Part shown: positions 35,328 to 46,215 of the stretch, piece after piece
Layout of the letters: every line of letters begins with the position of its first letter
Numbering within the stretch: position 1 is the stretch's first letter
NCBI RefSeq assembly: GCF_013372205.1
Contig: NZ_CP053831.1
Span: 868,001 to 932,000 of the forward strand
Length of the DNA: 64,000 nt
Reading direction: 5' to 3'
From: Campylobacter mucosalis
GTDB taxonomy: Bacteria > Campylobacterota > Campylobacteria > Campylobacterales > Campylobacteraceae
The notes under the pieces: model-generated
Databases searched by the model: none
What the model was told of the DNA's origin: nothing
What the model saw: the letters and a program-made list of their open reading frames with translations, nothing else
Position numbers and translations under genes: made by a program

Positions 35328-36476
35328 TTACACCTCGCTATCTTTTCTAGTTGCCGCTATTAATGCGTGTGCGGCAATACCAATGCCTGTTAGGGCTAAA
35401 ATTCCTATGCCGATTTTATCGCTTACATTATCAGCGCCAAGCCCTAAAACCGTGTTGTAAAGTCTATCGCCCATTGGCTCTTCAAATGGTCCCATATTAT
35501 CCCAAAAATCAGGCTCAGAACAGCCTATACAGCCGTGTCCAGCTTGGACTGGCCAACTTGTGTGCGAGTTAAAACGCTCACGTGAGCAGTTATTAAACGT
35601 ATAAGGTCCTTTACAGCCGACTTTGTATAAGCAGTAGCCATTTTTTGCGCCCTCATCGCCAAAATTTTGCACGAACTCGCCAGCGTCAAAATGCCCACGT
35701 CTTTCGCAAAGGTCGTGAATTCTAAGCCCGTAAGCCCATTTTGGGCGGTTAAAGACATCAAGTGCAGGTAGTGTGCCAAATAGTAAGAAATGAAGCACGT
35801 TGCCGACTATGTTTTTCTCGCTTGGCGGACAGCCCGGGACGTTTATGACCTTTTTATCGGTTACTTTTGATAGGCTAACGGCATTTGACGGATTTGGACG
35901 TGCTGCTTGGATACCGCCAAAGCTAGAACAGGTGCCAATCGCAAAAATGGCAGCAGCGTTTTCGCTAGCTTTTACGGCACTTTGTTTGCCAGTAGTGCCG
36001 TGAGCACCGATTGTTAGGTAGTGTTCGGTATCGCCGGTTGGAATTCCACCCTCAACCATCAAAACATACTGACCTTTGTATTTTTCAATCGCACTTTCAA
36101 GATTATGCTCGGCTTGCCAACCAGCAGCTGCCATTAGTGTTTCGTGATATTCAAGGCTAATGTAGTCAAAAATAAGGCTATCAATCGTAGGCGTATCAGA
36201 GCGAAGCAAACTCTCAGAACAGCCCGTGCATTCAGCCATATGAAGCCAAATAACTGGCAGTCTATCGGCTAACTCAGCAGCTCTTGCCACAGCAGGTGTA
36301 AAACTCGCAGGTAGTGCCATAAACGCCGTCATCGCACCAGCCCACTTCATAAAATCGCGTCTTGAAAAGCCACTATTTTTTAGAGCTTTTGTTATAGACT
36401 CACCCTTATCGATGCTTTTAAGCGAACTAAGCCAATTTAATCGCTCATTTATTTTGATTAAAACATCTTGATTCAT
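35328..36476 (-). CDS. hydA: Ni-Fe hydrogenase small subunit (Tat-exported)
   Basis: The electron-transfer subunit with three Fe-S clusters, 382 residues. A long twin-arginine signal (SRRDFMKWAG, Arg39-Arg40, then a hydrophobic stretch ending ~65) directs Tat export. Proximal-cluster ligands are in HMAECTGCSESLL and GTCSSFGG/NVPGCPPSEKN; medial and distal Cys include CERRGHFD, CLYKVGCKGP and HGCIGCSEPDFWD. A C-terminal membrane helix (IGIGILALTGIGIAAHALIA) anchors it. The first gene of hydABCDE, it has AAGGAG 6 bases before ATG. Confidence 0.96.
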   Translation of the reverse strand: MNQDVLIKINERLNWLSSLKSIDKGESITKALKNSGFSRRDFMKWAGAMTAFMALPASFTPAVARAAELADRLPVIWLHMAECTGCSESLLRSDTPTIDSLIFDYISLEYHETLMAAAGWQAEHNLESAIEKYKGQYVLMVEGGIPTGDTEHYLTIGAHGTTGKQSAVKASENAAAIFAIGTCSSFGGIQAARPNPSNAVSLSKVTDKKVINVPGCPPSEKNIVGNVLHFLLFGTLPALDVFNRPKWAYGLRIHDLCERRGHFDAGEFVQNFGDEGAKNGYCLYKVGCKGPYTFNNCSRERFNSHTSWPVQAGHGCIGCSEPDFWDNMGPFEEPMGDRLYNTVLGLGADNVSDKIGIGILALTGIGIAAHALIAATRKDSEV

Positions 36477-36771
36477 ACCAACTCCTTATTAAAAAGTTAA
36501 ATATTTTTACAATATTACTCCTAAGTATGAAAAATTGCTATTAATAAAAAATATTATATTTTAAATATCAAGTTAATTTTATTAATAAAATATGTAAAAA
36601 TGTAATATTTAAAAAATAACCTAAATATCGCTTTTAATATTAAATTTATTTTTTAAAATAAGAAAAAATTTAAAGTCATACAATGTAAAGGTTTTATATA
36701 AATTCGCATATTTAGTACTTTTACTGAAAGTTAATTTAATATAAATAGAAGTGCCTAAGCACTTCTAAAAT
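36477..36771. promoter_or_regulatory. hydA upstream region, AT-rich spacer with a 16-bp palindrome
   Basis: This 295-bp spacer lies between hydA (leftward start) and the clpB end. It is very AT-rich and must contain the hyd promoter. A perfect palindrome ATTTTATTAATAAAAT sits at 36576-36591, about 100 bp before the hydA ATG, and could bind a dimeric regulator, but short AT palindromes are common here. No coding ORF is evident. The clpB terminator occupies its right end. Confidence 0.4.
36746..36767 (-). terminator. Terminator hairpin after clpB
   Basis: A perfect 9-bp stem (36746-36754 with 36759-36767) around the loop CTAA, located 4 bases past the clpB stop at 36772. On the minus strand it is followed by a T-rich but interrupted tract (TTATATTAAATT), so it is a moderate-strength terminator. 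Confidence 0.65.
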
Positions 36772-39345
<2,574 letters not shown>

Positions 39346-39374
39346 ATTTTTCTCCTTATATTTATAATGAGAGT

Positions 39375-39403
39375 ATTATATAACTTTAGTCTAAGTATGT
39401 CAA
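39375..39403 (-). promoter_or_regulatory. sigma70 promoter of clpB
   Basis: The minus strand reads TTGACA (39398-39403), 17 bases, then TATAAT (39375-39380): both hexamers match consensus exactly at ideal spacing. The ATG lies 29 bases after the -10, preceded by AAGGAG. A strong consensus promoter is unusual in this genus and fits a gene kept off by repressors. Confidence 0.85.
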
Positions 39404-39404
39404 G
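39384..39404 (-). promoter_or_regulatory. HAIR-like element (HspR operator) overlapping the clpB promoter
   Basis: The minus strand reads CTTGACA, 7 bases, ACTAAAG. This matches HAIR (CTTGAGT-N7-ACTCAAG) at 5 of 7 left and 6 of 7 right positions, with the exact N7 spacing. It covers the -35 and most of the spacer, where bound HspR would block RNA polymerase. HspR control of clpB is known in C. jejuni. Confidence 0.65.
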
Positions 39405-39417
39405 GTTTTTGTAAAAA

Positions 39418-39444
39418 TTATCACTTATATAATAAGAGTGATAA
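39418..39444. promoter_or_regulatory. CIRCE-like element (HrcA operator) upstream of clpB
   Basis: TTATCACTT, 9 bases, GAGTGATAA. Compared with CIRCE (TTAGCACTC-N9-GAGTGCTAA) it matches 7 of 9 and 8 of 9 positions with the exact N9 spacing. It lies 14 bp upstream of the clpB -35. HrcA would bind here next to HspR. Confidence 0.7.
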
Positions 39445-39554
39445 AATAAATTGTTTATAAATTTTAAATTTGACCAGTAAAAATGGGCTATTTTATACTT
39501 TTTTTAGCCAAAAGCTATTAAAATAAGCCATTTGAAATTTTACAGGAGTTACAA

Positions 39555-40844
39555 TTGAAAAAAAATAAGTCATTTTTTATTTTTTCTGTTGCGTCTATGT
39601 TGACGCTTAGTCTATTTGGTGCATCACAAAAGGATGAGGTTAGTGCTAGAATAGAGGCCTTATCAAAGCTAGATAAGACTATCTCCACGGTTGAAAAATA
39701 CTATGTTGATGATATAGAATTTAAAGATATTATTGATAAAACCATTGCAGGTCTGATGCAAAATTTAGATGCTCACAGTGCATTTTTAAACGAAAAAGCC
39801 TTTAAGGATATGCAAATTCAAACTAATGGGGAATTTGGCGGGCTTGGTATCACAGTTGGTATGAAAGACTCCGCGCTAACTGTCATATCTCCGATAGAGG
39901 GTACACCAGCAGATAAGGCTGGAATAAAGTCAGGCGATATTATCTTGCGAATTGACGGTAACTCAACCGTTGGTATGGCGATGGATGAGGCGGTTAGTAA
40001 AATGCGTGGAAAGCCAAAAACTCCAGTAACAATAACAATCCTACGCAAAGGCGAACCAAAGCCGTTTGACGTAAAAATAATAAGAGACATCATCAAAGTT
40101 GAGTCTGTTTATGCAAAAATGATAGAAAATGGGGATATTTTATACATTAGAGTAACAAATTTTGATAAAAATGTCGTTAGTAAAGCTGCTGAATTTATTA
40201 AAAAATATTCAAAGGCAAATGGTATTATTTTGGATTTAAGAAACAATCCAGGCGGGCTTTTAAGCCAAGCGGTTGGACTGGTTGATCTGTTTGTCGATGA
40301 GGGTGTTATAGTATCTCAAAAAGGCAAAGATAAGGCAGAGAATGCCGAGTATAGAGCAAGTAAATCTGCTACCATATCAAAAGCTCCGCTTGTAGTGCTT
40401 GTAAATGGCGGAAGCGCAAGTGCTAGCGAGATCGTAAGTGGTTCGCTTCAGGATACAAAAAGGGCAGTTGTTGTTGGCGAAAATACATTTGGAAAAGGTA
40501 GCGTGCAAGTAATACTTCCAGTCAATAATAAAGAAGCAATCAAGCTAACAATTGCGAGATACTATCTACCAAGCGGTAAAGCCGTTCAAGCAGTTGGCGT
40601 AACCCCTGATGTTATCGTTCATTCAAGCAAAGTGCCACAAAATGAAAATGAGGCGTTTATGATTAAAGAGAGCGAATTAAAGGCTCATTTAAAGAGCGAA
40701 CTTGATAAAATCGAACCAGTGGATGCAAACAAAACGGCAAGTAAAAAAGATGAAAAAGAGCTTATAACCACGCAAAAGGTAAATGATGACTTGCAGTTAA
40801 AAACTGCCATAGACGTAGTAAAAGTATTAAAAATAGCAAAATAA
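39555..40844 (+). CDS. ctpA: S41 carboxyl-terminal processing protease
   Basis: A 429-residue periplasmic serine protease of the CtpA/Prc type. The signal peptide (~5-23, ending LSLFGA) precedes the cap, then a PDZ domain (~85-170, [12 protein letters not shown] ... [13 protein letters not shown]) and the S41 catalytic core with Ser in [13 protein letters not shown] and Lys in FGKGSVQ. The C-terminal tail is Lys-rich. The start is TTG at 39555 with CAGGAG 6 bases upstream. It leads a purC-purS-purQ string. It may trim envelope or peptidoglycan-hydrolase proteins; substrates are unknown. Confidence 0.92.
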   Translation: MKKNKSFFIFSVASMLTLSLFGASQKDEVSARIEALSKLDKTISTVEKYYVDDIEFKDIIDKTIAGLMQNLDAHSAFLNEKAFKDMQIQTNGEFGGLGITVGMKDSALTVISPIEGTPADKAGIKSGDIILRIDGNSTVGMAMDEAVSKMRGKPKTPVTITILRKGEPKPFDVKIIRDIIKVESVYAKMIENGDILYIRVTNFDKNVVSKAAEFIKKYSKANGIILDLRNNPGGLLSQAVGLVDLFVDEGVIVSQKGKDKAENAEYRASKSATISKAPLVVLVNGGSASASEIVSGSLQDTKRAVVVGENTFGKGSVQVILPVNNKEAIKLTIARYYLPSGKAVQAVGVTPDVIVHSSKVPQNENEAFMIKESELKAHLKSELDKIEPVDANKTASKKDEKELITTQKVNDDLQLKTAIDVVKVLKIAK

Positions 40845-40866
40845 CCAACACTTTAAAGGAGCTAGT

Positions 40867-41577
40867 ATGCAAAAAAGAGAGATGATCTATGAGGGCAAAG
40901 GCAAAAAGATGTATTCAACAGATGATGCAAATCTCATCATCGCTGAATTTAAAGATGACTTGACTGCGTTTAATGCACAAAAAAGGGGCAATGAAGCTGG
41001 AAAAGGTGCTTTAAATAACAAAATAAGTACTCAAATTTTTCATATACTGCAAGAAAAAGGGATAAAAACGCACCTTGTTCAAACTCTAAGTGATACAGAA
41101 CAGCTTATAAAAAAAGTAGATATTATCCCACTTGAAGTGGTGGTTAGAAACATAGCCACAGGCTCTTTAACAAAAAGGCTTGGTATTAAAGAGGGTATCG
41201 CTCTACCTTTTAGCTTAGTTGAATTTTACTACAAAAACGATGAACTAAACGATCCTATTGTAACAGACGAGCATTGTATCGCTATGGGACTAGTAAAAAG
41301 CGAAAAAGACCTAGACATCTTACGTCATACGGCACGAGAGATAAATGCTATTTTATACAAATTCTTTGAAAGCAAGGGCTTGAAGCTTGTGGATTTTAAA
41401 GTAGAATTTGGCGTTGATGCGGACGGAAATATTTTGCTAGCTGACGAGATAAGCCCTGATAGTTGCAGATTTTGGGATTCTAAAACGAACGAAAAACTTG
41501 ATAAAGACAGATTTAGACAAGGCATTGGCGAAGTAAAAGTCGCTTATGAAGAAGTTTTAAGACGAATTTTATCGTAA
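40867..41577 (+). CDS. purC: Phosphoribosylaminoimidazole-succinocarboxamide synthase
   Basis: SAICAR synthetase, the ATP-dependent ligation of aspartate to CAIR in purine synthesis. The 236-residue protein has [10 protein letters not shown] at the start (nucleotide-binding loop), [16 protein letters not shown], and [14 protein letters not shown] near the end. AAGGAG lies 8 bases before ATG. It is 22 bp after ctpA. Confidence 0.96.
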   Translation: MQKREMIYEGKGKKMYSTDDANLIIAEFKDDLTAFNAQKRGNEAGKGALNNKISTQIFHILQEKGIKTHLVQTLSDTEQLIKKVDIIPLEVVVRNIATGSLTKRLGIKEGIALPFSLVEFYYKNDELNDPIVTDEHCIAMGLVKSEKDLDILRHTAREINAILYKFFESKGLKLVDFKVEFGVDADGNILLADEISPDSCRFWDSKTNEKLDKDRFRQGIGEVKVAYEEVLRRILS

Positions 41578-41585
41578 GGTGTAAA

Positions 41586-41822
41586 ATGAAAGCAGTTATA
41601 AATATAGCACTAAAAAATGGCGTCCTAGACCCAGCTGGTAAGGCGACAGAGCACGCACTTGGTTCGCTTGGCTTTGCAAATGTGAGTAATGTAAGAATCG
41701 GCAAACAAATCGTCCTTGACATTGACTCAAACGATAAGAACGAAGCCAAAAAGCAGCTTGAAGTTATGTGTGAAGAGCTTTTGGCAAACACCGTGATTGA
41801 AGATTATGAGATAGTGTTATGA
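41586..41822 (+). CDS. purS: Phosphoribosylformylglycinamidine synthase subunit PurS
   Basis: A 78-residue small subunit of the three-part FGAM synthase (PurS-PurQ-PurL). The typical opening VINIALKNGVLDPAGKA and the ending VIEDYEIVL are both present. It bridges PurQ and PurL in the complex. The stop overlaps the purQ start by 4 bp. Confidence 0.95.
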   Translation: MKAVINIALKNGVLDPAGKATEHALGSLGFANVSNVRIGKQIVLDIDSNDKNEAKKQLEVMCEELLANTVIEDYEIVL

Positions 41823-42484
41823 AAGTCGCTATCGTTTTATTCCCAGGCACAAACTGCGAAAGAGACACCGAACACGCATTTAAAGTTCTAGGCTGTCAAA
41901 CAGAAATTATTTGGCACAAGCAAGATAGCTTTAATGCTGATTTGGTTGTATTACCCGGTGGTTTTAGCTATGGCGATTATTTAAGAACGGCCGCTATTGC
42001 CAAATTTAGTCCAGCAATGAAAGCGGTCGTCAAACACGCAAAGGCTGGTGGATACGTGCTTGGAATTTGTAATGGTTTTCAAATGCTTTTAGAGCTAGGA
42101 CTTTTACCCGGTGCTATGCGTAGAAACGAAAGTATGAGCTTTATCTCAAAGTATCATCATCTAAAAGTCATATCAAATAGCAATAGATTTTTATCAAATT
42201 TAAGCGTAAATGAGATAGTAAATATCCCTATCGCTCACGGCGAAGGTAACTATTTTACCGATGAAAGCACGCTAAAATCGCTTTATGAAAACGAGCAAGT
42301 TTTACTTAAATACTGCGATGAAAACGGGGTAGAACTGAATCCAAACGGCTCGGTTGATAGCATTGCAGGAATTTGCGATAAAGAAAAGAAAATTTTTGGA
42401 CTTATGCCCCACCCTGAGCGTGCTTGTGAGAAAATTTTAGGCACAGATGACGGGCTAAAAATGCTAAAAGGGCTAGTTTGGTAA
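41819..42484 (+). CDS. purQ: Phosphoribosylformylglycinamidine synthase glutaminase PurQ
   Basis: The glutaminase subunit that feeds ammonia to PurL. The 221-residue class I amidotransferase has the nucleophile elbow LGICNGFQML and the His-Glu pair in GLMPHPERA. It starts within the purS stop (ATGA). The next gene begins inside its last codons. purL is not in this window. Confidence 0.96.
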   Translation: MKVAIVLFPGTNCERDTEHAFKVLGCQTEIIWHKQDSFNADLVVLPGGFSYGDYLRTAAIAKFSPAMKAVVKHAKAGGYVLGICNGFQMLLELGLLPGAMRRNESMSFISKYHHLKVISNSNRFLSNLSVNEIVNIPIAHGEGNYFTDESTLKSLYENEQVLLKYCDENGVELNPNGSVDSIAGICDKEKKIFGLMPHPERACEKILGTDDGLKMLKGLVW

Positions 42485-43749
42485 AACTCGCCCTTTTTAT
42501 TTTAACTGCTACTTTCGCATTTGCAACAAGCTCGAATGAGCCTAGCGTATTTGATATGATGGATCGTTCGCAAGATGATAAGCTTGTTTACAAGCCATCA
42601 CAAAACAAACAGCCAATAATAAATAAAAACACAGACACCAACCAAAAAACGAAAATTTCGCCTGATGAGCTAAAAAACATAGTGCCAACAGATGAGCCTG
42701 ATTTAAATATCCCTGACTCACAAATTTATGATGTGATAAGTAAAAAAGAGACTGTATTAAAAGCGACAAAAGTGCCAAAATCAGCCTTTGTAGGCGAAAT
42801 TTTCAGTGTTGAAATTTTACTTGATCCGCAAAGCGATCTTGATTTTGAATTTGAAACAGATATCGACGATAGTAATTTTAAATTTTTAAACAAAAAAGAC
42901 ATTGAGTGGGTAAAGCAAAGTGATGGCAAATATATCGCCACGCTGGTTTTACAAGCAAAAAGCTCAGCGACAAAGTCACTAAAGATTAATGTATCGCTAA
43001 AAAGAAACGATCAAGAGTATCAAAATGCAAGTATGAACGTATTTTTGCCAAAATTTAAAGAGATCCGTTCAAAAAGCGATTTTAATAACATTGTAGCTGA
43101 CATTTTGGAGGTTAAAAAATTTAAAACTACAAAATTTGATGAGAATTCACTGATTATGATAGTTGAGCTATCTGGCAAAAACATCGACTTAGCTTCATTT
43201 TACATAGAGGATAAAACTATCCTAAAGCAAGGCGTTGATACGATAGTTGGCAGTTTTGCAAGTCAAAGTGCATACTATTTTGCCGTATTTAAGCCAAACA
43301 AACGCACATTAGACTTTAGCTATTACAATCTCTCAAAGTCAAAATTTGAAAGCTTTTCGTTGCCAGTAAGCATAGAAGATGACGAGATCAGCACACAAAT
43401 TGGGCTAAATCCAAAACAAAGCGAGTTTAGTATCTACAAAAATATCACACTCTATTCGCTTTCAGTGATATTTTTTATACTTACGCTGATACGTCGTAAA
43501 GTCAGTTATCTTATCACGACAGCGATTTTCATAGCCCTTAGCGTATACACGTATAATCCATTTAGCAAAGGTATTTTAAAAGCCAATGTAAGCGTTAAAA
43601 TTTTACCTACTGAGCGATCGACTATTTTTTATACTTCTATAGCAAAAGAGAATATAGAGATACTAAACGAACGGGCTGATTATGTCAAAATTTTATTTAG
43701 CGACGGCAAGATAGGTTGGGTTAAAAAAGATGATATTATCAAGAATTAA
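42478..43749 (+). CDS. Exported membrane protein with C-terminal SH3-like domain
   Basis: A 423-residue protein starting at TTG 42478 inside the end of purQ. The signal peptide (~1-16, LALFILTATFAFA) is followed by a BatD-like region of Ig-type beta strands (~85-290: PKSAFVGEIFSVEILLDP, then LKINVSLKR), two membrane helices (~325-365) and a C-terminal SH3-like domain (ADYVKILFSDGKIGWVKKDDI). The order purQ - this gene - plsC is the same in C. jejuni as I recall it. It is probably an envelope-stress or wall-binding protein; the role is unproven. It overlaps plsC by 20 bp. Confidence 0.75.
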   Translation: MVKLALFILTATFAFATSSNEPSVFDMMDRSQDDKLVYKPSQNKQPIINKNTDTNQKTKISPDELKNIVPTDEPDLNIPDSQIYDVISKKETVLKATKVPKSAFVGEIFSVEILLDPQSDLDFEFETDIDDSNFKFLNKKDIEWVKQSDGKYIATLVLQAKSSATKSLKINVSLKRNDQEYQNASMNVFLPKFKEIRSKSDFNNIVADILEVKKFKTTKFDENSLIMIVELSGKNIDLASFYIEDKTILKQGVDTIVGSFASQSAYYFAVFKPNKRTLDFSYYNLSKSKFESFSLPVSIEDDEISTQIGLNPKQSEFSIYKNITLYSLSVIFFILTLIRRKVSYLITTAIFIALSVYTYNPFSKGILKANVSVKILPTERSTIFYTSIAKENIEILNERADYVKILFSDGKIGWVKKDDIIKN

Positions 43750-44407
43750 AGGGGCATTTTACGCTGTTGAATTTATACTAAGTGTAGTTTGTGTTGTTAT
43801 TTCAATGTGGTTGTTTCCAAAATTTATACACCCTATTCGCAAAATTTGGGCAAAGACGCAACGCTGGTTTGGACTATACAAGATAGAGGTCATAGGTAAT
43901 CCAGCAAATGACGCAAATTTGATAATGATAAATCACAAGAGTATGCTTGACATCGTTGTAATGGAGGAGATTTATCCAAAAAATTTAGCGTGGGTTGCCA
44001 AAAAAGAGATAGGCGACATCCCAATAATTGGCAAAATTTTATCTATTCCAAAGATGATACCAATTGACAGATCAAGTCCAAGGGCGATTGTAAATTTACT
44101 AAAAGAGGCAAAAGATCGCATACAAAGTGGTCGCGTTATAGCGATATTCCCTGAAGGTACAAGAGCTAGAGGTGATAAACTGCTGAAATTTCAAAGCGGA
44201 ACGCAAGTCATCGCTGATAAACTGGACTTAAAGGTTCAACCTGTAGTGATTGTCGGTTCTGAAATTTTAGATGTTAAAAAATTTAGCTTTAAAAATGGCA
44301 ATATTAAAATAGTTTTTTTAGACCCAGTTGATAGAAGCGACGGCGAGTGGCTTTCTAAAACCAGGCTAAAAATGCAAGAAACCTTAGATTACTGGCGTGA
44401 GAGATAA
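43730..44407 (+). CDS. plsC: 1-acyl-sn-glycerol-3-phosphate acyltransferase
   Basis: Acylates lysophosphatidic acid to phosphatidic acid at the inner membrane. The 225-residue protein has an N-terminal helix (VEFILSVVCVVISMWLF), the catalytic box NHKSMLD (HX4D), the second motif IPIDRSSPRA, the substrate motif FPEGTRARG and the final VQPVVIVGSE. It overlaps the preceding SH3 protein gene by 20 bp, and the next gene is convergent 10 bp away. Confidence 0.93.
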   Translation: MILSRIKGAFYAVEFILSVVCVVISMWLFPKFIHPIRKIWAKTQRWFGLYKIEVIGNPANDANLIMINHKSMLDIVVMEEIYPKNLAWVAKKEIGDIPIIGKILSIPKMIPIDRSSPRAIVNLLKEAKDRIQSGRVIAIFPEGTRARGDKLLKFQSGTQVIADKLDLKVQPVVIVGSEILDVKKFSFKNGNIKIVFLDPVDRSDGEWLSKTRLKMQETLDYWRER

Positions 44408-44417
44408 CACGCCATTT

Positions 44418-44897
44418 TCACTCTTGCGTAGTAATCTTTACATCAATGAGTCTAGCGTCGCCGTTAAAAATTTTAAGATGAGCAATCGCCGTTATGTTAC
44501 TATCAATATCTCTTAGTGCTTTTTCAAGCTCCAAAGCTTTTTTAAATGGTAAAAAATACTTCTCAATGCCAAATTTTTGGACATAATCATATCTTTTACC
44601 GCTGATATAAACTCCAGCATTCGGTCTAGTTTTATTAATGCTTATCGTTTCATAATTTCCATCTTTATTTGGCTCTAAAACGGCGTAAATATCGGTTAGT
44701 TTTGTATCATCAGCACTTATTTTCATATCGTTAAAATCATATCTTAAATAGACATAATTACCGCGAAAAAAATCCCTCGGGTCATATCCCCTTGTTTTTA
44801 CATAAACATCTTTACCAAGATAAAGTGGCAAAATAGCGTAGATAAAAAAGCCAACTAACAAAAGTGGCTGAATAAAAATAGCTAAAAATTTTATCAT
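44418..44897 (-). CDS. GDYXXLXY-domain membrane protein
   Basis: A 159-residue protein with an N-terminal membrane helix (LAIFIQPLLLVGFFIYAI) and the signature RGNYVYLRYDFN, a version of the GDYxxLxY motif with Asp replaced by Asn. This domain typically occurs beside or fused to DUF2157 proteins, as here (4-bp overlap with the upstream DUF2157 gene). The function is not known; membrane association is clear. Confidence 0.8.
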   Translation of the reverse strand: MIKFLAIFIQPLLLVGFFIYAILPLYLGKDVYVKTRGYDPRDFFRGNYVYLRYDFNDMKISADDTKLTDIYAVLEPNKDGNYETISINKTRPNAGVYISGKRYDYVQKFGIEKYFLPFKKALELEKALRDIDSNITAIAHLKIFNGDARLIDVKITTQE

Positions 44898-46075
44898 TTT
44901 ACCCTCCTTTTTCTAGCGATAACAAGCAGCAAAACGGCAAATCCTAAAAAGAGCAAACTCGCCCCAAAATAATCGCCAATTAGCTCAACATAGCGAATTA
45001 AAGCGGTTGTAAAAATTAAAGTTATGCCGTAATTTATAGAGCCTTGCTTGATAAGAATAATAGCTAAAACAACACAAACGATTGATGAGATAAGTGCCAA
45101 ACTCACACCAAAATTTAGCAAAAATGGCAAAGCCCCAAGTAAAATCGCCCCACAAAGCAGGTATAAATTTTGATAATAAAAGGCAAAAATAAGCGAAAGT
45201 GCCGTAAAAATTATAAAAAGTGTGCTTAAATAGCTTGAAATTTCAAAGTCGTAAGGCAGATAGTAACCCTCAATTTGCAAACAAAAAAGTATAACTACAA
45301 TGCCTAAAATCGCACTTTGGTAAAAAATTTTAGCTACGATTTTATAGCTGGTTTTGGCTAAAAACAGGCTAATTGAAGCAACAAATAAAAGATAAGAAAG
45401 TGTGGCTAAAATATAATTAAACCATAAAAGCTCAACTTTAAAAAATATCAAAAATATATATGTTGAAATAAGCAGAGCAAAGGATAGAAGTTGTCCTTGT
45501 GAGTGCCTTAAAACAGCTATGCCAAGTAGGATAAAAACCGCAAAAAACGGCTCAATTTTATGAATATACTCAAAGCTAAAAAAGACCCAAGCAATGGCAA
45601 TAATAAGCGAAAATGCGCTAACTAGGCTATCTTTAAAGCTAAATCCAAGCAAAGCCACACCAAGCGCACAAAATAAAATGCCATTTGGCAGGTGCTTATC
45701 TATGTGATAAATTTGCGAAATCAGGGCGACACTAGCACAAAATACGATTGAGCCAAGCATTAATAAAGCGGTGGCTTGGTTAAATTTTCTCTTTTGATAG
45801 CTTAAAAATCCAGCGAAATTTAAAAGAGCCGTAAGAGAGATCAGCAAAAACGTGCGGATAAAATCAGGTATCTCCTCCCAATTTGCCCCAACCAAAACAA
45901 AAAGCGAAAGCCCAAAGAAAAAGTAAGCGATGAGCGTTAGGATATTTGTGCTAACCTCGTTTAAATTAATCTCATATCTACTTGCGATTTTTAGGCTAGT
46001 CCTCTCATCAATAATCCCCTCATCTCGCCACTTTAAAAGCTCCTCTTTTAAGAAATTTCTATGCCAAATTTTCAA
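44894..46075 (-). CDS. DUF2157 multi-pass membrane protein
   Basis: A 393-residue protein. A ~60-residue soluble N-terminal part (EELLKWRDEGIIDERTSLKI, typical of DUF2157) is followed by ten or more hydrophobic helices. No catalytic motif is visible. The stop overlaps the GDYXXLXY gene by ATGA, so the two form a conserved two-gene unit, probably a membrane complex of unknown task. Confidence 0.8.
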   Translation of the reverse strand: MKIWHRNFLKEELLKWRDEGIIDERTSLKIASRYEINLNEVSTNILTLIAYFFFGLSLFVLVGANWEEIPDFIRTFLLISLTALLNFAGFLSYQKRKFNQATALLMLGSIVFCASVALISQIYHIDKHLPNGILFCALGVALLGFSFKDSLVSAFSLIIAIAWVFFSFEYIHKIEPFFAVFILLGIAVLRHSQGQLLSFALLISTYIFLIFFKVELLWFNYILATLSYLLFVASISLFLAKTSYKIVAKIFYQSAILGIVVILFCLQIEGYYLPYDFEISSYLSTLFIIFTALSLIFAFYYQNLYLLCGAILLGALPFLLNFGVSLALISSIVCVVLAIILIKQGSINYGITLIFTTALIRYVELIGDYFGASLLFLGFAVLLLVIARKRRVK

Positions 46076-46131
46076 GCTTATCCTTTAAAATTTTTAGCAA
46101 AATTTAGCCAAAATTAGCTTAAAATTTAAAC

Positions 46132-46152
46132 CTTGATACGAACCATATCAAG
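46132..46152. promoter_or_regulatory. HAIR-like inverted repeat (HspR operator) upstream of htpG
   Basis: CTTGATA (46132-46138), 7 bases, TATCAAG (46146-46152): perfect 7-bp arms with the N7 spacing of HAIR (CTTGAGT-N7-ACTCAAG), five of seven positions matching in each arm. It lies 28 bp upstream of the -10 element of htpG. Confidence 0.7.
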
Positions 46153-46179
46153 TTTAAAAATATTTTTAGCACAATACGC

Positions 46180-46185
46180 TATAAT
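46180..46185 (+). promoter_or_regulatory. -10 element of htpG
   Basis: TATAAT, 30 bases before the htpG ATG at 46216 and followed by AGGAG at 46206-46210. The upstream region is AT-rich without a clear -35, as is common in Campylobacter. Confidence 0.65.
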
Positions 46186-46215
46186 CTGCTAAAAATTTTA
46201 AAAATAGGAGCTAAA

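Noticed and set aside
36490-36700. Possible NikR operators (TATTATT-N11-AATAATA type) upstream of hydA
   Set aside because: Several partial matches exist, but the spacer is so AT-rich that none stands out; best candidates match only about 9 of 14 positions.
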